A stretch of 64,000 nucleotides of DNA, from NCBI GenBank assembly GCA_023410595.1, contig JAEYPO010000001.1, positions 124,001-188,000 on the forward strand. The letters run 5' to 3'. Positions 1-8,953 of the stretch are shown one piece after another. A model generated the notes under the pieces. The model worked only from the letters and a program-made list of their open reading frames with translations, made no database searches and was not told the DNA's origin. Source of the stretch: Bacillota bacterium. Lineage in GTDB: Bacteria; Bacillota; Clostridia; Christensenellales; SZUA-584. How positions within the stretch are numbered: position 1 is the stretch's first letter; each line of letters starts with the position of its first letter. The position numbers and the translations under genes were made by a program.

Positions 1-2
1 AG

Positions 3-548
3 ATGGTATACAGCACCGTGTTTAATAAGTGCAGTGAGACATACCCCGCAAGGGCGATACCGTTCCCCGAAACGAGCCGCAACCTGATACTGATATTTTC
101 CGGCGACAGCAGCAGGAACTTTATAGACTACAGGCTCATAGGCTACAGCGACGACGCGGTAAAAGTATGGTGGTCGCAGGATTCTGTTGCGGGCGGCAAC
201 CTCGACGTAAGGGACGGAGTGATAGTGGAACAGCGCGATATGGGCGCTTACGGTGTAGTCGTGTCGCATATAGTTCCGTACGATACGGAAGCGACGGGAG
301 AAGTGCTGCTGCCCGCGCAAACCGTGCGGCTCCGCGTCGGCGAGCTTATACTGCTCGTAGGCAGCGGCTCTGAAATGCTCGAGGTTTCTTCGCCAAACGG
401 GCTGTTCGAGCGGGTGGAACGGAGCGCCGAGGTATACGGCCACAATGAGGCGCTCGCTTACAAGGCCAAAGCCGCGGGCGAAGACGTGCTGCTGCTCAGC
501 AAAGAGGGTAGAGCGGACAGCTTCCTTGAAGTAAGCGTAACGGAATAA
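3..548 (+). CDS. Hypothetical protein, probably the 3' part of a gene cut by the window edge
   Basis: An open frame runs from the first bases of the window to a TAA at 546-548. The ATG at position 3 has no visible upstream sequence, so it may be an internal Met and the gene may begin outside the window. The 181 residues alternate hydrophobic and charged positions in a way that suggests an all-beta soluble domain. There is no membrane segment, Cys cluster or nucleotide-binding motif. I do not recognise the family. The next gene lies convergently only 26 bp away. Confidence 0.55.
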   Translation: MVYSTVFNKCSETYPARAIPFPETSRNLILIFSGDSSRNFIDYRLIGYSDDAVKVWWSQDSVAGGNLDVRDGVIVEQRDMGAYGVVVSHIVPYDTEATGEVLLPAQTVRLRVGELILLVGSGSEMLEVSSPNGLFERVERSAEVYGHNEALAYKAKAAGEDVLLLSKEGRADSFLEVSVTE

Positions 549-574
549 AAACAGTCATAAAGCCTTAGCAATTT

Positions 575-1291
575 TCATACGAACAGCTGCGCCGCCTGCT
601 GTTCATCGTAGCCGGTCGTGTCCCGCAGCAGTCCGAGCAGCGTTCCGCCATTTTGATGCAGCTCATCCATATCCGCGTCAGCCGCCAGCTTTCCGTCGTG
701 CAGTACAAGCGCCCTGCCAATGAAATGTTCCACCTCTTCAATAAGGTGCGTGCTCAGCAGTATCGTTTCGTTTTCACGCAGGCTGCCCGCCATTATCTTA
801 AGAAAGTCACGCCGCGTGAATACGTCCTTGCCTGAAAACGGCTCGTCCATAAGCATATAGTCAGCGCCCAGCGATACCCCCGCGCTAAGCTCCGCCTTGG
901 CGCGTTCGCCGGTGGACATGCTCCTTATCGGCTGCTCGGGCAGCTTGAAAAACTTGAGCAGTGCTTCGTAGCGCTTCCTGTCAAAGCGCGGGTAAAAATC
1001 GGCAAGGAACTCGCCCGTCTCCGCGGGCGATAATCCGCCCAAAGAAGCTCCCTCGCCGCTTATATATGCGAGGCTGCCGCGTATGCCCTCGCCGCTTTGT
1101 CCGTCCAGTATAACAGTCCCGCTATAAGGGTAAATCAGGCCGGCCAGGCAGCGGATAAGCGTGGTCTTGCCCGCGCCGTTAGCGCCGAGCAGTCCCACGA
1201 TATGCCCGCGCGGCAGAGAAAGGCTTACGTCGTATAATGAAAAACCAGTGCCCGAGTGATAATAGTGGCTGATATTGCGTGCTTCCAGCAT
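575..1291 (-). CDS. ABC transporter ATP-binding protein (YtrB/YtrE-like)
   Basis: This 238-residue cytoplasmic ATPase would power the permease encoded upstream in the same operon. Visible motifs are Walker A GANGAGKTT near residue 36, a degenerate signature MSTGERAKAE in place of LSGGQ, Walker B YMLMDEP and the switch histidine in LLSTHLIEE. The start is an ATG preceded by GGAGGG with a 7-nt gap, placed inside the end of the upstream gene, so the two are tightly coupled. It is the last gene of a GntR/permease/anchored-protein/ATPase operon. The family includes exporters that respond to cell-envelope stress or acetoin; the substrate cannot be told from sequence. Confidence 0.9.
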   Translation of the reverse strand: MLEARNISHYYHSGTGFSLYDVSLSLPRGHIVGLLGANGAGKTTLIRCLAGLIYPYSGTVILDGQSGEGIRGSLAYISGEGASLGGLSPAETGEFLADFYPRFDRKRYEALLKFFKLPEQPIRSMSTGERAKAELSAGVSLGADYMLMDEPFSGKDVFTRRDFLKIMAGSLRENETILLSTHLIEEVEHFIGRALVLHDGKLAADADMDELHQNGGTLLGLLRDTTGYDEQQAAQLFV

Positions 1292-1294
1292 ATC

Positions 1295-2794
1295 TTATCC
1301 CTCCATAATATCGTCAATATAGAGCATGCGATTCACGGTAAGGCTGCCGTCTAAATACCTGTCCGTATCGCCCGTAAAATAATATTGTATCATATCCTCT
1401 GCCGCGTCGGTCGTCACTTCACCCCGATACAGCGTGGCGCCCGCCGCGTCCAGCACGCTGATATAATACGTACTGAGCGTATAATATGCGTTCGTGTCTG
1501 CAATGCTCTCGCGTTCTGCAAGTACCCAATGCTCGCTTATGAACGCGCCGCGCATCACAGCGCTGCGCCCGGTGATAGTTGATACCAATTCGGCCTGTTC
1601 GCCCAGCCGCACGCAAAGCAGCGTTGCGCTGGGATCCGGCTGATCCCGGTTGGGATCGTATGCGGCGTTCTGCAAATAGTAACAAAGCATCAGGGAGCCG
1701 CCGCTTTTGTTGCAAAACAGCGTAGTGGTAAGCGCCTGCCCGGTATCAATTCCGTTGACTCCAAAAAGGCGCGAGACTTCCTGGGGCGGTAATAGCATCG
1801 TCTCATATTCCAGAGTACCCGAAAGGCTGTATACGCGCAGCGTCAGCGTGCCGTCCACAAAAAGCAGCAGGCATAGCCTGTCGTCCGCTATATCCAGTGC
1901 GACAGTACGCAGCCTGCGGCCGTCCACCGGGAACGTCGCCACCTCCGTCACTCTACCCTTGGGTTTGGCGTAATAATCGGAGAAACAGGGGTAGCCGTCC
2001 ACCATTTTTGGCTCTTCAGAATAATCGTTGCCTCCCCATTCGTCCACGCGGTAGATAGCGCTTGTTCCGCCGTGATACGGGCGCAGCGAGGGCGTAAAGT
2101 ACACCGTGCCGTCCTCCGCCTCTGCGTACAGCGGACCGGTCTCGTCGAGGTATTCCGGTTTCAGCACCTCGTTTTGAGTATAGCTAAACGGCGACTCGGA
2201 CGTCGCGTCGGGCAGCGGCTCGCCCTGCGCGGATCTCTGGTTCTTGTATATATATTTTTCACTCTCCAGATTGAATACGAAAGGCCTGCTCTCATCGCTC
2301 ACCGTTACGCCCGTAACCACCTGTGCTAAATAGAGATTGGAATATGACGATGGTCCTATGGCATGGCGCTCGATCCCGGCGGATACCTTTACCTTGTCGG
2401 CCGCGCGCGTCATGCGCGTCACCCAAATCTCATAATCCTCTGCGGAGCTTTCCAGTACAGTATTCGTATTGACCTCAACATTTGCGTACTCATGCTCCAC
2501 ATACGCCTGCGAGTTGGCATAAGAAAACCAGGTAAGCGTCTGCAGCGGAGAAATGTACTCATACGAGTGGCTTAGCGCGCCGCTATTCAACGTAATATGC
2601 TGCATATGCGCGGTGTCCTCCAGCCGCATGCTGATATCAATTCCGTCCAGATAAGCGGGGTCGCCCTCGATATCGCTAAGGCGATATGTGCCCGCGTCCG
2701 CCGAAAGCCGCACGCCCGTCCACGCGCTCGCCAGCGTCAGCACACATATGATCGCGCAAGCCGGTACTGCGTACCGTTTAAAAAGTATTTTCAT
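1295..2794 (-). CDS. Membrane-anchored extracytoplasmic protein of an ABC operon
   Basis: The 499-residue protein starts with one hydrophobic segment (about residues 7-28) that can act as an uncleaved anchor, followed by a large domain rich in Thr, Ser, Tyr and short beta-type alternations. The second half resembles repeated beta strands, as in a propeller, but no clear repeat unit is visible. It sits between the ABC permease (12 bp upstream) and the ATPase (3 bp downstream) in one operon. That place is often taken by an accessory or sensor subunit in YtrA-controlled transporters. No known domain is recognised; the link to the transporter is inferred from operon order. Confidence 0.75.
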   Translation of the reverse strand: MKILFKRYAVPACAIICVLTLASAWTGVRLSADAGTYRLSDIEGDPAYLDGIDISMRLEDTAHMQHITLNSGALSHSYEYISPLQTLTWFSYANSQAYVEHEYANVEVNTNTVLESSAEDYEIWVTRMTRAADKVKVSAGIERHAIGPSSYSNLYLAQVVTGVTVSDESRPFVFNLESEKYIYKNQRSAQGEPLPDATSESPFSYTQNEVLKPEYLDETGPLYAEAEDGTVYFTPSLRPYHGGTSAIYRVDEWGGNDYSEEPKMVDGYPCFSDYYAKPKGRVTEVATFPVDGRRLRTVALDIADDRLCLLLFVDGTLTLRVYSLSGTLEYETMLLPPQEVSRLFGVNGIDTGQALTTTLFCNKSGGSLMLCYYLQNAAYDPNRDQPDPSATLLCVRLGEQAELVSTITGRSAVMRGAFISEHWVLAERESIADTNAYYTLSTYYISVLDAAGATLYRGEVTTDAAEDMIQYYFTGDTDRYLDGSLTVNRMLYIDDIMEG

Positions 2795-2806
2795 GATCCG
2801 CCTCCC

Positions 2807-3622
2807 TCAAACCAGACTCGCGTCTTTGTTAAGCCTGCGCACTCCGCCCACGACCGCACCTGCCGCAAAAAACGCCATGAGTGCGGTACTGATAATGAAC
2901 GCCGTGACGTCCACACCCATTGTCACGCTGTCGAAGCGGCAGCCAAGCGCCCAGAATACGCATACGACCGAACTCACAAGGAATACGATTTGCGCCGCGC
3001 GTATTCGGAAGCCTCCCGCCAGCGTATACGCAGGCAGAAACCCAGCGGCCAGTAGCGCCAGCAAAGAGCTTATCGCCTCCGGTATGCTCTGAGGCAGCAG
3101 TATATGGAACAGGTCGCTGCGTATGATCGCGAGAAACAGCCCGTTTGTGCGCTCCGCCGCAAACGGCAGAGCCGTGCCGCTTGCCTGACTGTAAACCTCA
3201 GCTGCATTCCGGCACAACGCCACTACAGGCGCGTACGATGCGAGCAGCGCGAGCGTCTGAACTGTAAAGAGCATCAGCATACACACCGTGCCTCGCACGC
3301 AGTACGCGAGAAACACATTGCGGCGCGGCATAGGCAGCATCATGAGCGTATACACGCCGCCGTTTTTGAACGCCTCGGCATATATGCCCGCAGCCTCCAA
3401 TATCATACAGAAAGCGATACCCGCCAGAAACACATAGCGTATGCCTGCGCGCATTATCAGTGATTCATAGGCAAAAATAAAGCTAAAATTGTTTACGCTG
3501 GCCATCATCAATATCATCGTCAACGCAAACAGCGCTATACATAGTGCAAGGTTGCGTTTAAACGCAAGCAGGAACAGCCTTCCTGTGAGCTTGCCGAAAC
3601 TGCTTTGTGTCACACCATTCAT
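2807..3622 (-). CDS. ABC transporter permease-like membrane protein
   Basis: The 271-residue protein has about six hydrophobic segments, including one at 28-48 and a last one near 230-258 that ends in a basic tail, as in ABC-2 type permeases. Its ATG overlaps the stop of the GntR gene by 4 nt (ATGA), so translation is coupled. With the ATPase downstream it would form the membrane channel of an exporter. Sequence alone does not show the substrate. The permease fold is inferred from hydrophobicity and neighbours rather than from a signature motif. Confidence 0.8.
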   Translation of the reverse strand: MNGVTQSSFGKLTGRLFLLAFKRNLALCIALFALTMILMMASVNNFSFIFAYESLIMRAGIRYVFLAGIAFCMILEAAGIYAEAFKNGGVYTLMMLPMPRRNVFLAYCVRGTVCMLMLFTVQTLALLASYAPVVALCRNAAEVYSQASGTALPFAAERTNGLFLAIIRSDLFHILLPQSIPEAISSLLALLAAGFLPAYTLAGGFRIRAAQIVFLVSSVVCVFWALGCRFDSVTMGVDVTAFIISTALMAFFAAGAVVGGVRRLNKDASLV

Positions 3623-3999
3623 ACAATATCCTCCCAGTATTGGCTGATCAATTCTATCACGCGCTTATGGCTCAGCCCGTTTTTTCGCGCCTGCCCCACG
3701 AACTCGCGCACAAACTCCCGCCCCAGTTCCTCGCCGAACCGCTCCAGTAGAGCGGGCGTAACGCACAGCACCGAGGCGGCGTTGCGCGGTGTTACTACAA
3801 AGCCCTCGTCTTCCATTAGCTTATAAGCTTTTTGTACGGTATTAGGATTAATGCCCAGCAGCGCCGCCAGCTCCCTGCGGGAGGGAAGCGCTTCGCCGTC
3901 CTTTAGCGCGCCGCAATATACGCCGCGCTTTACGAATAAGACAAGCTGCAAATAGACAGGCTCATTATTATTGAGTTTGAGATTTGAAAAATCCAGCAA
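3619..3999 (-). CDS. GntR-family transcriptional regulator, YtrA type
   Basis: This short GntR protein (about 127 residues) has the N-terminal winged helix (PVYLQLVLFVKRGV, then LPSRRELAALLGINPNTVQKAY) and only a short C-terminal helical tail, as in the YtrA subfamily that controls ABC operons. The frame extends further upstream, but the best start is TTG at 3997-3999, which follows GAGGTG at 6 nt. The longer version would overlap the promoter. The gene is first in the operon and a palindrome overlaps its promoter -10, so autoregulation is likely. Confidence 0.88.
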   Translation of the reverse strand: MLDFSNLKLNNNEPVYLQLVLFVKRGVYCGALKDGEALPSRRELAALLGINPNTVQKAYKLMEDEGFVVTPRNAASVLCVTPALLERFGEELGREFVREFVGQARKNGLSHKRVIELISQYWEDIV

Positions 4000-4014
4000 A
4001 AGCCACACCTCTAA

Positions 4015-4047
4015 CTGTATTATATGAATAATACAGATTGCCGTCAA
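4015..4047 (-). promoter_or_regulatory. Sigma-A promoter with overlapping GntR operator
   Basis: On the minus strand TTGACG (4042-4047) and TATAAT (4019-4024) are 17 nt apart. A perfect 9-bp inverted repeat, CTGTATTAT with a 4-nt centre and ATAATACAG, covers 4015-4036, so it spans the -10 element. The geometry fits repression by the YtrA-type regulator just downstream. The expected transcript start is about a dozen bases before the TTG start codon. Confidence 0.8.
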
Positions 4048-4205
4048 CCGCTAAATCTTAATATATTCCGTGTCAAGATGCGGATTAGGTAACAATGATA
4101 TTCATTGTTATTAGGGCGGCAATAAAAGAGATATCGGCAGCGGCGTATGAATAAAGGGGTAAAAACAGGAGAGAATATCTGACAAAGAAGGAGGAACTTA
4201 AGTAT

Positions 4206-4577
4206 ATGAATGACGGCGGAAAAATATTGCTGAAGGTCATAAGCGTTATTTTTATCATATTCGGCGTTATAGCGACAGTCGTCTCCCTGATAGCGCTTAT
4301 AACATCAACTTGGCTGGGAGTGGTTTTGGTAATATCTTCAATAATACTGCTCATATCCAGCATAATAGAACTGGTAATAGGATTTATAGGCCTTAAAAAG
4401 AGCGACGATCCTTCGCAGGCGAATTTCTTTATCGTTACAGGACTGGTATTGGTAATACTGATGTTCGTAAGCATGGTAATGAACTTCTCGGCATGGAACC
4501 TTATAGGCTTTGCGTTGCCCGTGCTTTATATAGTAGGCGGCTATATGATGCGCAGCGCACAGAGCAGGAGAGCTTAA
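4206..4577 (+). CDS. Small integral membrane protein of unknown function
   Basis: The 123-residue protein has four hydrophobic helices (about 9-33, 38-62, 80-97, 99-115) with a short polar loop KKSDDPSQAN between helices two and three. It starts with ATG after AAGGAGG at about 10 nt. It stands alone between divergent and convergent neighbours. I do not recognise a functional family. Confidence 0.75.
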   Translation: MNDGGKILLKVISVIFIIFGVIATVVSLIALITSTWLGVVLVISSIILLISSIIELVIGFIGLKKSDDPSQANFFIVTGLVLVILMFVSMVMNFSAWNLIGFALPVLYIVGGYMMRSAQSRRA

Positions 4578-4667
4578 CCGTTCAAACATTTGCCGGTTAA
4601 GGGCTAAAAGACGTGTAAGCAGTAAAAAAGCAGGTCTTTTCAGGCAACGTATGCGTTAAGGGCGTTA

Positions 4668-4757
4668 CGGGATCCCCGGCAAGTGATGAGGCTTGGTAAA
4701 TACGGGGCTCCCTCGTTGCTTTAGCGACGGCCCAAGTCGTGAGGCCTGATGGGGCTA
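4668..4757. repeat. Two tandem copies of the GGGGTCCCC hairpin repeat
   Basis: The first copy (about 4669-4697) reads CCCCGGCAAG, loop, GGCTTGG. The second (about 4703-4757) contains an extra internal hairpin around a TTTA loop (GTTGC/GCGAC) before AAGTCGTGAGG and TGGGGC. The same tandem short-plus-long arrangement recurs at 31034-31127. It lies between convergent genes. Confidence 0.8.
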
Positions 4758-4761
4758 AAAT

Positions 4762-5124
4762 TTATATTAACAAGCCGGGATTCAACAGCAGCACGGATAT
4801 CCACGTAATATGCGATACGTTTATAACGACGTAGGCCATAAGCGCGGCGACGATAAGCAAATTCGCTTTCTTTAGCTGCTGCCCGGTGGCCTTTTGCATC
4901 CTGAAATAGAGGAAGGAAAGCAGTACGGCAGGCACCAGACTCTTTACGAGCAGCGCTGCGGTTCTGTTGCCTACGAACATTGCGGCGACCGGGTTGGCTT
5001 CCACAAACAGCCCCGTGCCGCAGAGTATGAGCGTGAATATTATATCGGTGACATTAAGTATAAATATCGTCACCATCTTGTTTTTGATATCGCCCAGTGA
5101 ACAGCACTTCAGAAACGAGATCAT
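4762..5124 (-). CDS. DUF5658-like small membrane protein
   Basis: The 120-residue protein has three or four hydrophobic segments. It carries the pattern of DUF5658 proteins: NVTDIIFTLIL followed by GLFVEANPVAA near residue 45, where Asp and the E-x-NP motif lie at membrane boundaries. The start is the ATG at 5122-5124, preceded by AAGGAGG at about 8 nt; an upstream Met in the same frame would overlap that site. The function of the family is not known. It stands alone, convergent with the previous gene. Confidence 0.7.
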   Translation of the reverse strand: MISFLKCCSLGDIKNKMVTIFILNVTDIIFTLILCGTGLFVEANPVAAMFVGNRTAALLVKSLVPAVLLSFLYFRMQKATGQQLKKANLLIVAALMAYVVINVSHITWISVLLLNPGLLI

Positions 5125-5405
5125 TTTGGCGCCTCCTTGAAACATACAAAAAACAGTCGTCAGCGAGGTGCGTATGAGCCATATAAAGTGCTGTGAATAA
5201 ATACCGTGGATATTGATTTAAAAGTGATATGAGGCTGAGCCGTTTCAGGCTGTCGATATAGCCCTACATGCCTTTCGTATGAGCGAGCTATGGTTTTCAG
5301 CAACCAGTATACATATTATACCATGCCCGGGCTGTATGGCAATATATTTTTGCATTTGTTTGATATACGCGGTATAATTCGAAATAATATTTTTTGGAGG
5401 TCTCA

Positions 5406-6485
5406 ATGGGTTCTAAGGTTCTTTTTTCATCTGTAGATTACGATAAGCTTGACGCAAAGCAGACGCTGCCCTCAAGGTTTGAGCGGCTTATAGACGCCAT
5501 GGGGTTAAAGGACGTCGTGGACGGCAAGTGGACGGCGGTAAAGATGCACGTTGGCAGAAACATAGGGGTAACTACCATCCACCCGCTTTACGTGAAGATA
5601 CTCATCGATAAGCTTAAATCCTACGGCGCTAAGCCGTTTATTACCGACCAGGTCATAGAAGACGCGAGGTCAAGGGGTTATACGGAAGAACTCCTTGGCG
5701 TGCCCATAGTTCCCGTATGCGGCACTATGGGCAAATACGTATACGAAAAGGGCGTGGATTTCCGCACGTTCAAAAACGTTGACATAGGCGGCAACATACA
5801 CGACGCCGAGGTGATGATCGATCTGTCGCATATAAAGGGGCACGGCGCCTGCGGATACGGTGGAGCGTGCAAGAACATAGCTATGGGGTGCGTAACCGAC
5901 AGGACGAGGAATCAGATACACGCGCTGGAAGGCGGGCTTGTGTGGGACGAAGAAAAGTGCACGCACTGCGAGGCGTGCATCTCAAGCTGCAACCACAACG
6001 CAAACAGCTTTGAGGACGGCAAGTATACTGTGTTTTACCACGACTGCACGACATGCCAGCACTGCGTAAAGGTCTGCCCGACGGGCGCCATATCGCTCGA
6101 CTCGCACAACTACACGGATTTCCAGACAGGCATGGCTCTGTGCACTAAGACCGTGCTTAATACGTTTAAGCCGGGAAATGTGTTTTATATAAATTTTCTG
6201 ACAAACATAACGATAATATGCGATTGCTGGGGCATGTCGACGCCGTCACTCGTGCCCGACATAGGCGTAATGGCGTCTTCGGATATCGTCGCTATAGAGC
6301 GCGCCTGCCTTGACGCGATAAAAACGGAAAACCTTATACCGGGCGGCTTGCCGCAGGGGCTCGAGCTTGGGACGGAAGGACACCTCTTTGAACGCATACA
6401 CGGCAAAAATCCGTATATACAGCTTAAGGAACTCGAAAAGTGCGGGCTGGGTACGCAGGAGTACCATATCGAGCAGGTGGAATAA
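5406..6485 (+). CDS. DUF362 protein with two 4Fe-4S clusters
   Basis: The 359-residue protein has an N-terminal DUF362 domain, seen in the VGRNIGVTTIHP, GHGACGYGGACKNIAMG and similar blocks. A ferredoxin insert follows near residues 185-230, with Cys groups CTHCEACISSC and CTTCQHCVKVCP suited to two [4Fe-4S] clusters. The start is the ATG at 5406, with TGGAGG 5 nt upstream; an upstream in-frame TTG would cover that site. DUF362 ferredoxins are common in anaerobes and are thought to act in electron transfer or metal-dependent steps, but no reaction is proven. Confidence 0.88.
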   Translation: MGSKVLFSSVDYDKLDAKQTLPSRFERLIDAMGLKDVVDGKWTAVKMHVGRNIGVTTIHPLYVKILIDKLKSYGAKPFITDQVIEDARSRGYTEELLGVPIVPVCGTMGKYVYEKGVDFRTFKNVDIGGNIHDAEVMIDLSHIKGHGACGYGGACKNIAMGCVTDRTRNQIHALEGGLVWDEEKCTHCEACISSCNHNANSFEDGKYTVFYHDCTTCQHCVKVCPTGAISLDSHNYTDFQTGMALCTKTVLNTFKPGNVFYINFLTNITIICDCWGMSTPSLVPDIGVMASSDIVAIERACLDAIKTENLIPGGLPQGLELGTEGHLFERIHGKNPYIQLKELEKCGLGTQEYHIEQVE

Positions 6486-6623
6486 CCCGAAGTAACTTAT
6501 TTAGATAACTTCTGTAAGGCGATAAAGCAAAGGCAATAATTAGATGAAAAACAGGCCTGATGCTTCTTTGGCAGCTCTCGAAGCGGCCGTGTCAACCTTG
6601 TATGGCCTGTAAAGGGGAAAAAG

Positions 6624-7262
6624 GTGAAAGATTTGAAGACTATACTTTGCTATGGAGACTCGAACACATGGGGGTATATACCGGGGGCGGGGGGACGCTT
6701 CAGCGGGGAAGTCAGGTGGTGCGGCGTGATGCGCGAAAAGCTCGGCGGGGGATATGCCGTCGTGGAAGAGGGCTTAAACGGCAGGACGACCGCTTACGAC
6801 GACCCGCAGGAAGCATACCGCAATGGCAGCGATTATCTTCATTCCTGTCTTGAAACGCACAGCCCTATAGACCTTGTTGTCATAATGCTGGGCTCGAACG
6901 ACTTAAAAGCAAGGTTCGGCCTTCAGGCCGAGGATATAGCCGGAGGAATGGATAAGCTGCTTCGGATGATAGAGGACAGCGGGGCGGGGCCGGAGGAAAG
7001 AACGCCTCGTATACTGCTGCTCAGCCCGCCGCATGTAAGCCCGCAAACCAAGCTTACAGACTTTATAGGCAGATACGAAATATCAAAGCGGCTGGGCGCT
7101 CTTTATGAACAGCTCGCTGGCCGGTACGGCTGCAGTTTTCTTGACGTTTCCACTGTTGTCGGTATTGCCGACCTGCCCGACGGACTGCACCTGAATAAAA
7201 AAGCTCATGCCACGCTCGGCAGCGCTCTGGCCGGTATTGTAAAAGAGATATTAAAGCAATGA
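6624..7262 (+). CDS. SGNH/GDSL-type hydrolase
   Basis: The 212-residue soluble enzyme shows the block I motif CYGDSNTWG (nucleophile Ser near residue 13), block III GSNDL (about 90-95) and the final catalytic pair in LPDGLHLN (Asp and His near 190). These mark an esterase of the SGNH fold, close to aryl or carbohydrate esterases. There is no signal peptide. It starts with GTG at 6624 after AGGGG; a TTG nine bases later behind AAGGTG is an alternative. The substrate is unknown. Confidence 0.88.
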   Translation: MKDLKTILCYGDSNTWGYIPGAGGRFSGEVRWCGVMREKLGGGYAVVEEGLNGRTTAYDDPQEAYRNGSDYLHSCLETHSPIDLVVIMLGSNDLKARFGLQAEDIAGGMDKLLRMIEDSGAGPEERTPRILLLSPPHVSPQTKLTDFIGRYEISKRLGALYEQLAGRYGCSFLDVSTVVGIADLPDGLHLNKKAHATLGSALAGIVKEILKQ

Positions 7263-7384
7263 TTATGGGCTGTAAAACATCCGAGGCTTGAAACAGCTTT
7301 TGTTCTATTAAAAAAAGAAACACTCAACAAACCGCATAACAGGACTTGAGCGGCGGATTGCTTAGCTATTGGTTTTTTACGAGG

Positions 7385-7774
7385 TCAAGCTTTGCGCCGT
7401 ATCTTAAGCTTCCTTATCTCGAGTATCTTGGAAAGGACAGCTTTCAGATTGAGCGGTTTGATGAAAAAGAAATCTGCACCCAGCTCCAGAGCCCGTTTTG
7501 TGACCTCCTCGCTTCCCAAGGCAGAAACGACGAGTACTTTAGGCCTTTCGCTTTCCGACGAGATCCTTCGCAGCACTTCCAGACCGTCGACGCGCGGCAT
7601 AACGAGATCGAGCAGCAGCACATCCGGGCGGGTCTGCCGCAACAGCTCCACTGTTTCAGCCCCATCTGCTGTAATGCCAACAATATTGATATTGGGATTG
7701 AGAGACAGATATTCGCTGAACAGTTTTGTGAACTCGCTGCAATTATCAGCGAGCAGAACATTTATTTGTTTCAT
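7385..7774 (-). CDS. Receiver-only response regulator, Spo0A-like receiver domain
   Basis: The protein is only a CheY-like receiver domain (129 residues). It has the acidic pocket LLADN, phospho-acceptor Asp56 in LLLDLVMP, the conserved Ser in VVSALG and Lys in FFIKPL. The block order and spelling (LSEYL, then PDVLLLDLVMPRVDGLEVL, then VTKRALELGADFFFIKPL) look most like the receiver of the sporulation regulator Spo0A, but the DNA-binding half is absent. The start is the second of two adjacent ATGs, 5 nt after GGAG. No histidine kinase is adjacent. It could be a phosphorelay intermediate or a phosphate sink. Confidence 0.85.
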   Translation of the reverse strand: MKQINVLLADNCSEFTKLFSEYLSLNPNINIVGITADGAETVELLRQTRPDVLLLDLVMPRVDGLEVLRRISSESERPKVLVVSALGSEEVTKRALELGADFFFIKPLNLKAVLSKILEIRKLKIRRKA

Positions 7775-7973
7775 CATGTCTCCAAATTTAAATAAGACTA
7801 TATATAGTTTATCATATATGCTTAATTATTACAACTAATATTACTGCCAATATTTATTACATTATCACTATAGCGCAATAAAATCTTTGGTTATCCGGTA
7901 TAACCGCCGTCCTCACCTATTTTTCGTTCCTTAATATAATAAACGAGAAGATAATATAAAGGAGGACAACGTT

Positions 7974-8309
7974 ATGATACCCAACAAAGAACTTCAGGAC
8001 TTAGCGCAGGCGCTTAAACGTTCCGCCGAGTATATAGAAATGATGCAGGTGCGCAGGCGCGTGCTGGAAAATCCGAGGTTTGGCAGGCAGATGCTGATGT
8101 TTGAGCGGGAGCGCGCGCGCCTTTACAGCCTGGGGCTGCAAAGGGAAGACGTCGCTCAAAGGGAAAAGAAACTGTTTGCCGATCACCGGGCGCTGCTTGC
8201 CGAAGAAGAAGTAAAGAGGTTTATCGAGGCGACGCATACTTACCAGAACATGATATCGGAGAGCATAGAGTATTTAAACAGGATGCTTGAGGTAAACAGG
8301 AGTTATTGA
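7974..8309 (+). CDS. YlbF/YmcA-family protein
   Basis: The 111-residue, almost all-helical, charged protein fits the YlbF/YmcA family in length and layout: a first helix with LAQALKRSAEY, a second with EMMQVRRRVLENP, then a long amphipathic helix and a C-terminal EYLNRMLEV helix. In Bacillus these proteins form a complex that affects RNase Y-dependent mRNA maturation and competence or sporulation. Start: ATG after AAGGAGG at about 8 nt. It appears monocistronic. Confidence 0.75.
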   Translation: MIPNKELQDLAQALKRSAEYIEMMQVRRRVLENPRFGRQMLMFERERARLYSLGLQREDVAQREKKLFADHRALLAEEEVKRFIEATHTYQNMISESIEYLNRMLEVNRSY

Positions 8310-8953
8310 CATTCAAAAAATTACATAACAGCCCGAGAGAAAAAATACGGCCTTAAGCCGGCCGCCGCAATAAAAGCGGGGTATATAAGGCATTAAGGCC
8401 GCATATTAAACATATGCATAAATTGCCTGACAAAATTGTGTTCCCATAAAGCCAAAAGCTTAATGGTGTGTAAATGACAGGATTCATCAGTAATCTTTGC
8501 CATAGTACCGGCCATATCTTTGTGCAGCATTACGGCCGCCGGAGCAGCGCACCCCGGAATAACTTTCGCCGTAATTATTTGAATTGTATCTGCCCAAGGC
8601 TATCGCGGCCGGGTTAGTCTATATAATTACGCCTTATATACGGTACGCTATAATATATCGGGCTGAAGAAAAACCTCGGGAAGCGTTTTCCCCTTTCAGG
8701 GCAACCAGCGCGGGGACAACTCCTCCTTGCGCCGCTGCGCGGAGTCCGCCCCGGGCTGTCACTTCGCATAACGTCAGGCATACATGTCTCCTTTCATACG
8801 TTCACTTATATCCGCTGTTAATCTATATTATGAATCCAGGTTGTGATTCGTTCAGCATATGAAAAAAGCATTGAGCGTTTAAAAACCGCGGAGTATGGAG
8901 AAAGTCGCCGTATTGGTTTATACTATAAGTATACATTTGATCGGAGATGCTTA
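8310..8953. other. Long non-coding gap with an inverted repeat and decayed sequence
   Basis: This 644-bp gap holds GGCCTTAA (about 8350-8357) and TTAAGGCC (8393-8400), which can close a long hairpin after the YlbF-type gene. On the minus strand about 8492-8620 there is a short Gly/Tyr/Arg-rich frame (fragment NSNNYGESYSG, fragment RYGRYYGKDY) without a good start site, perhaps a decayed small coat-type gene. Around 8690-8765 is a GC-rich stretch with inverted segments of the kind found in dispersed intergenic repeats. The 92-residue frame on the plus strand at 8584-8862 has no ribosome site and is not called. Confidence 0.4.

Noticed and set aside
8584..8862. 92-residue frame before the uridine-kinase-like gene
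   Set aside because: No ribosome site, mixed composition, and overlap with repeat-like GC-rich sequence.
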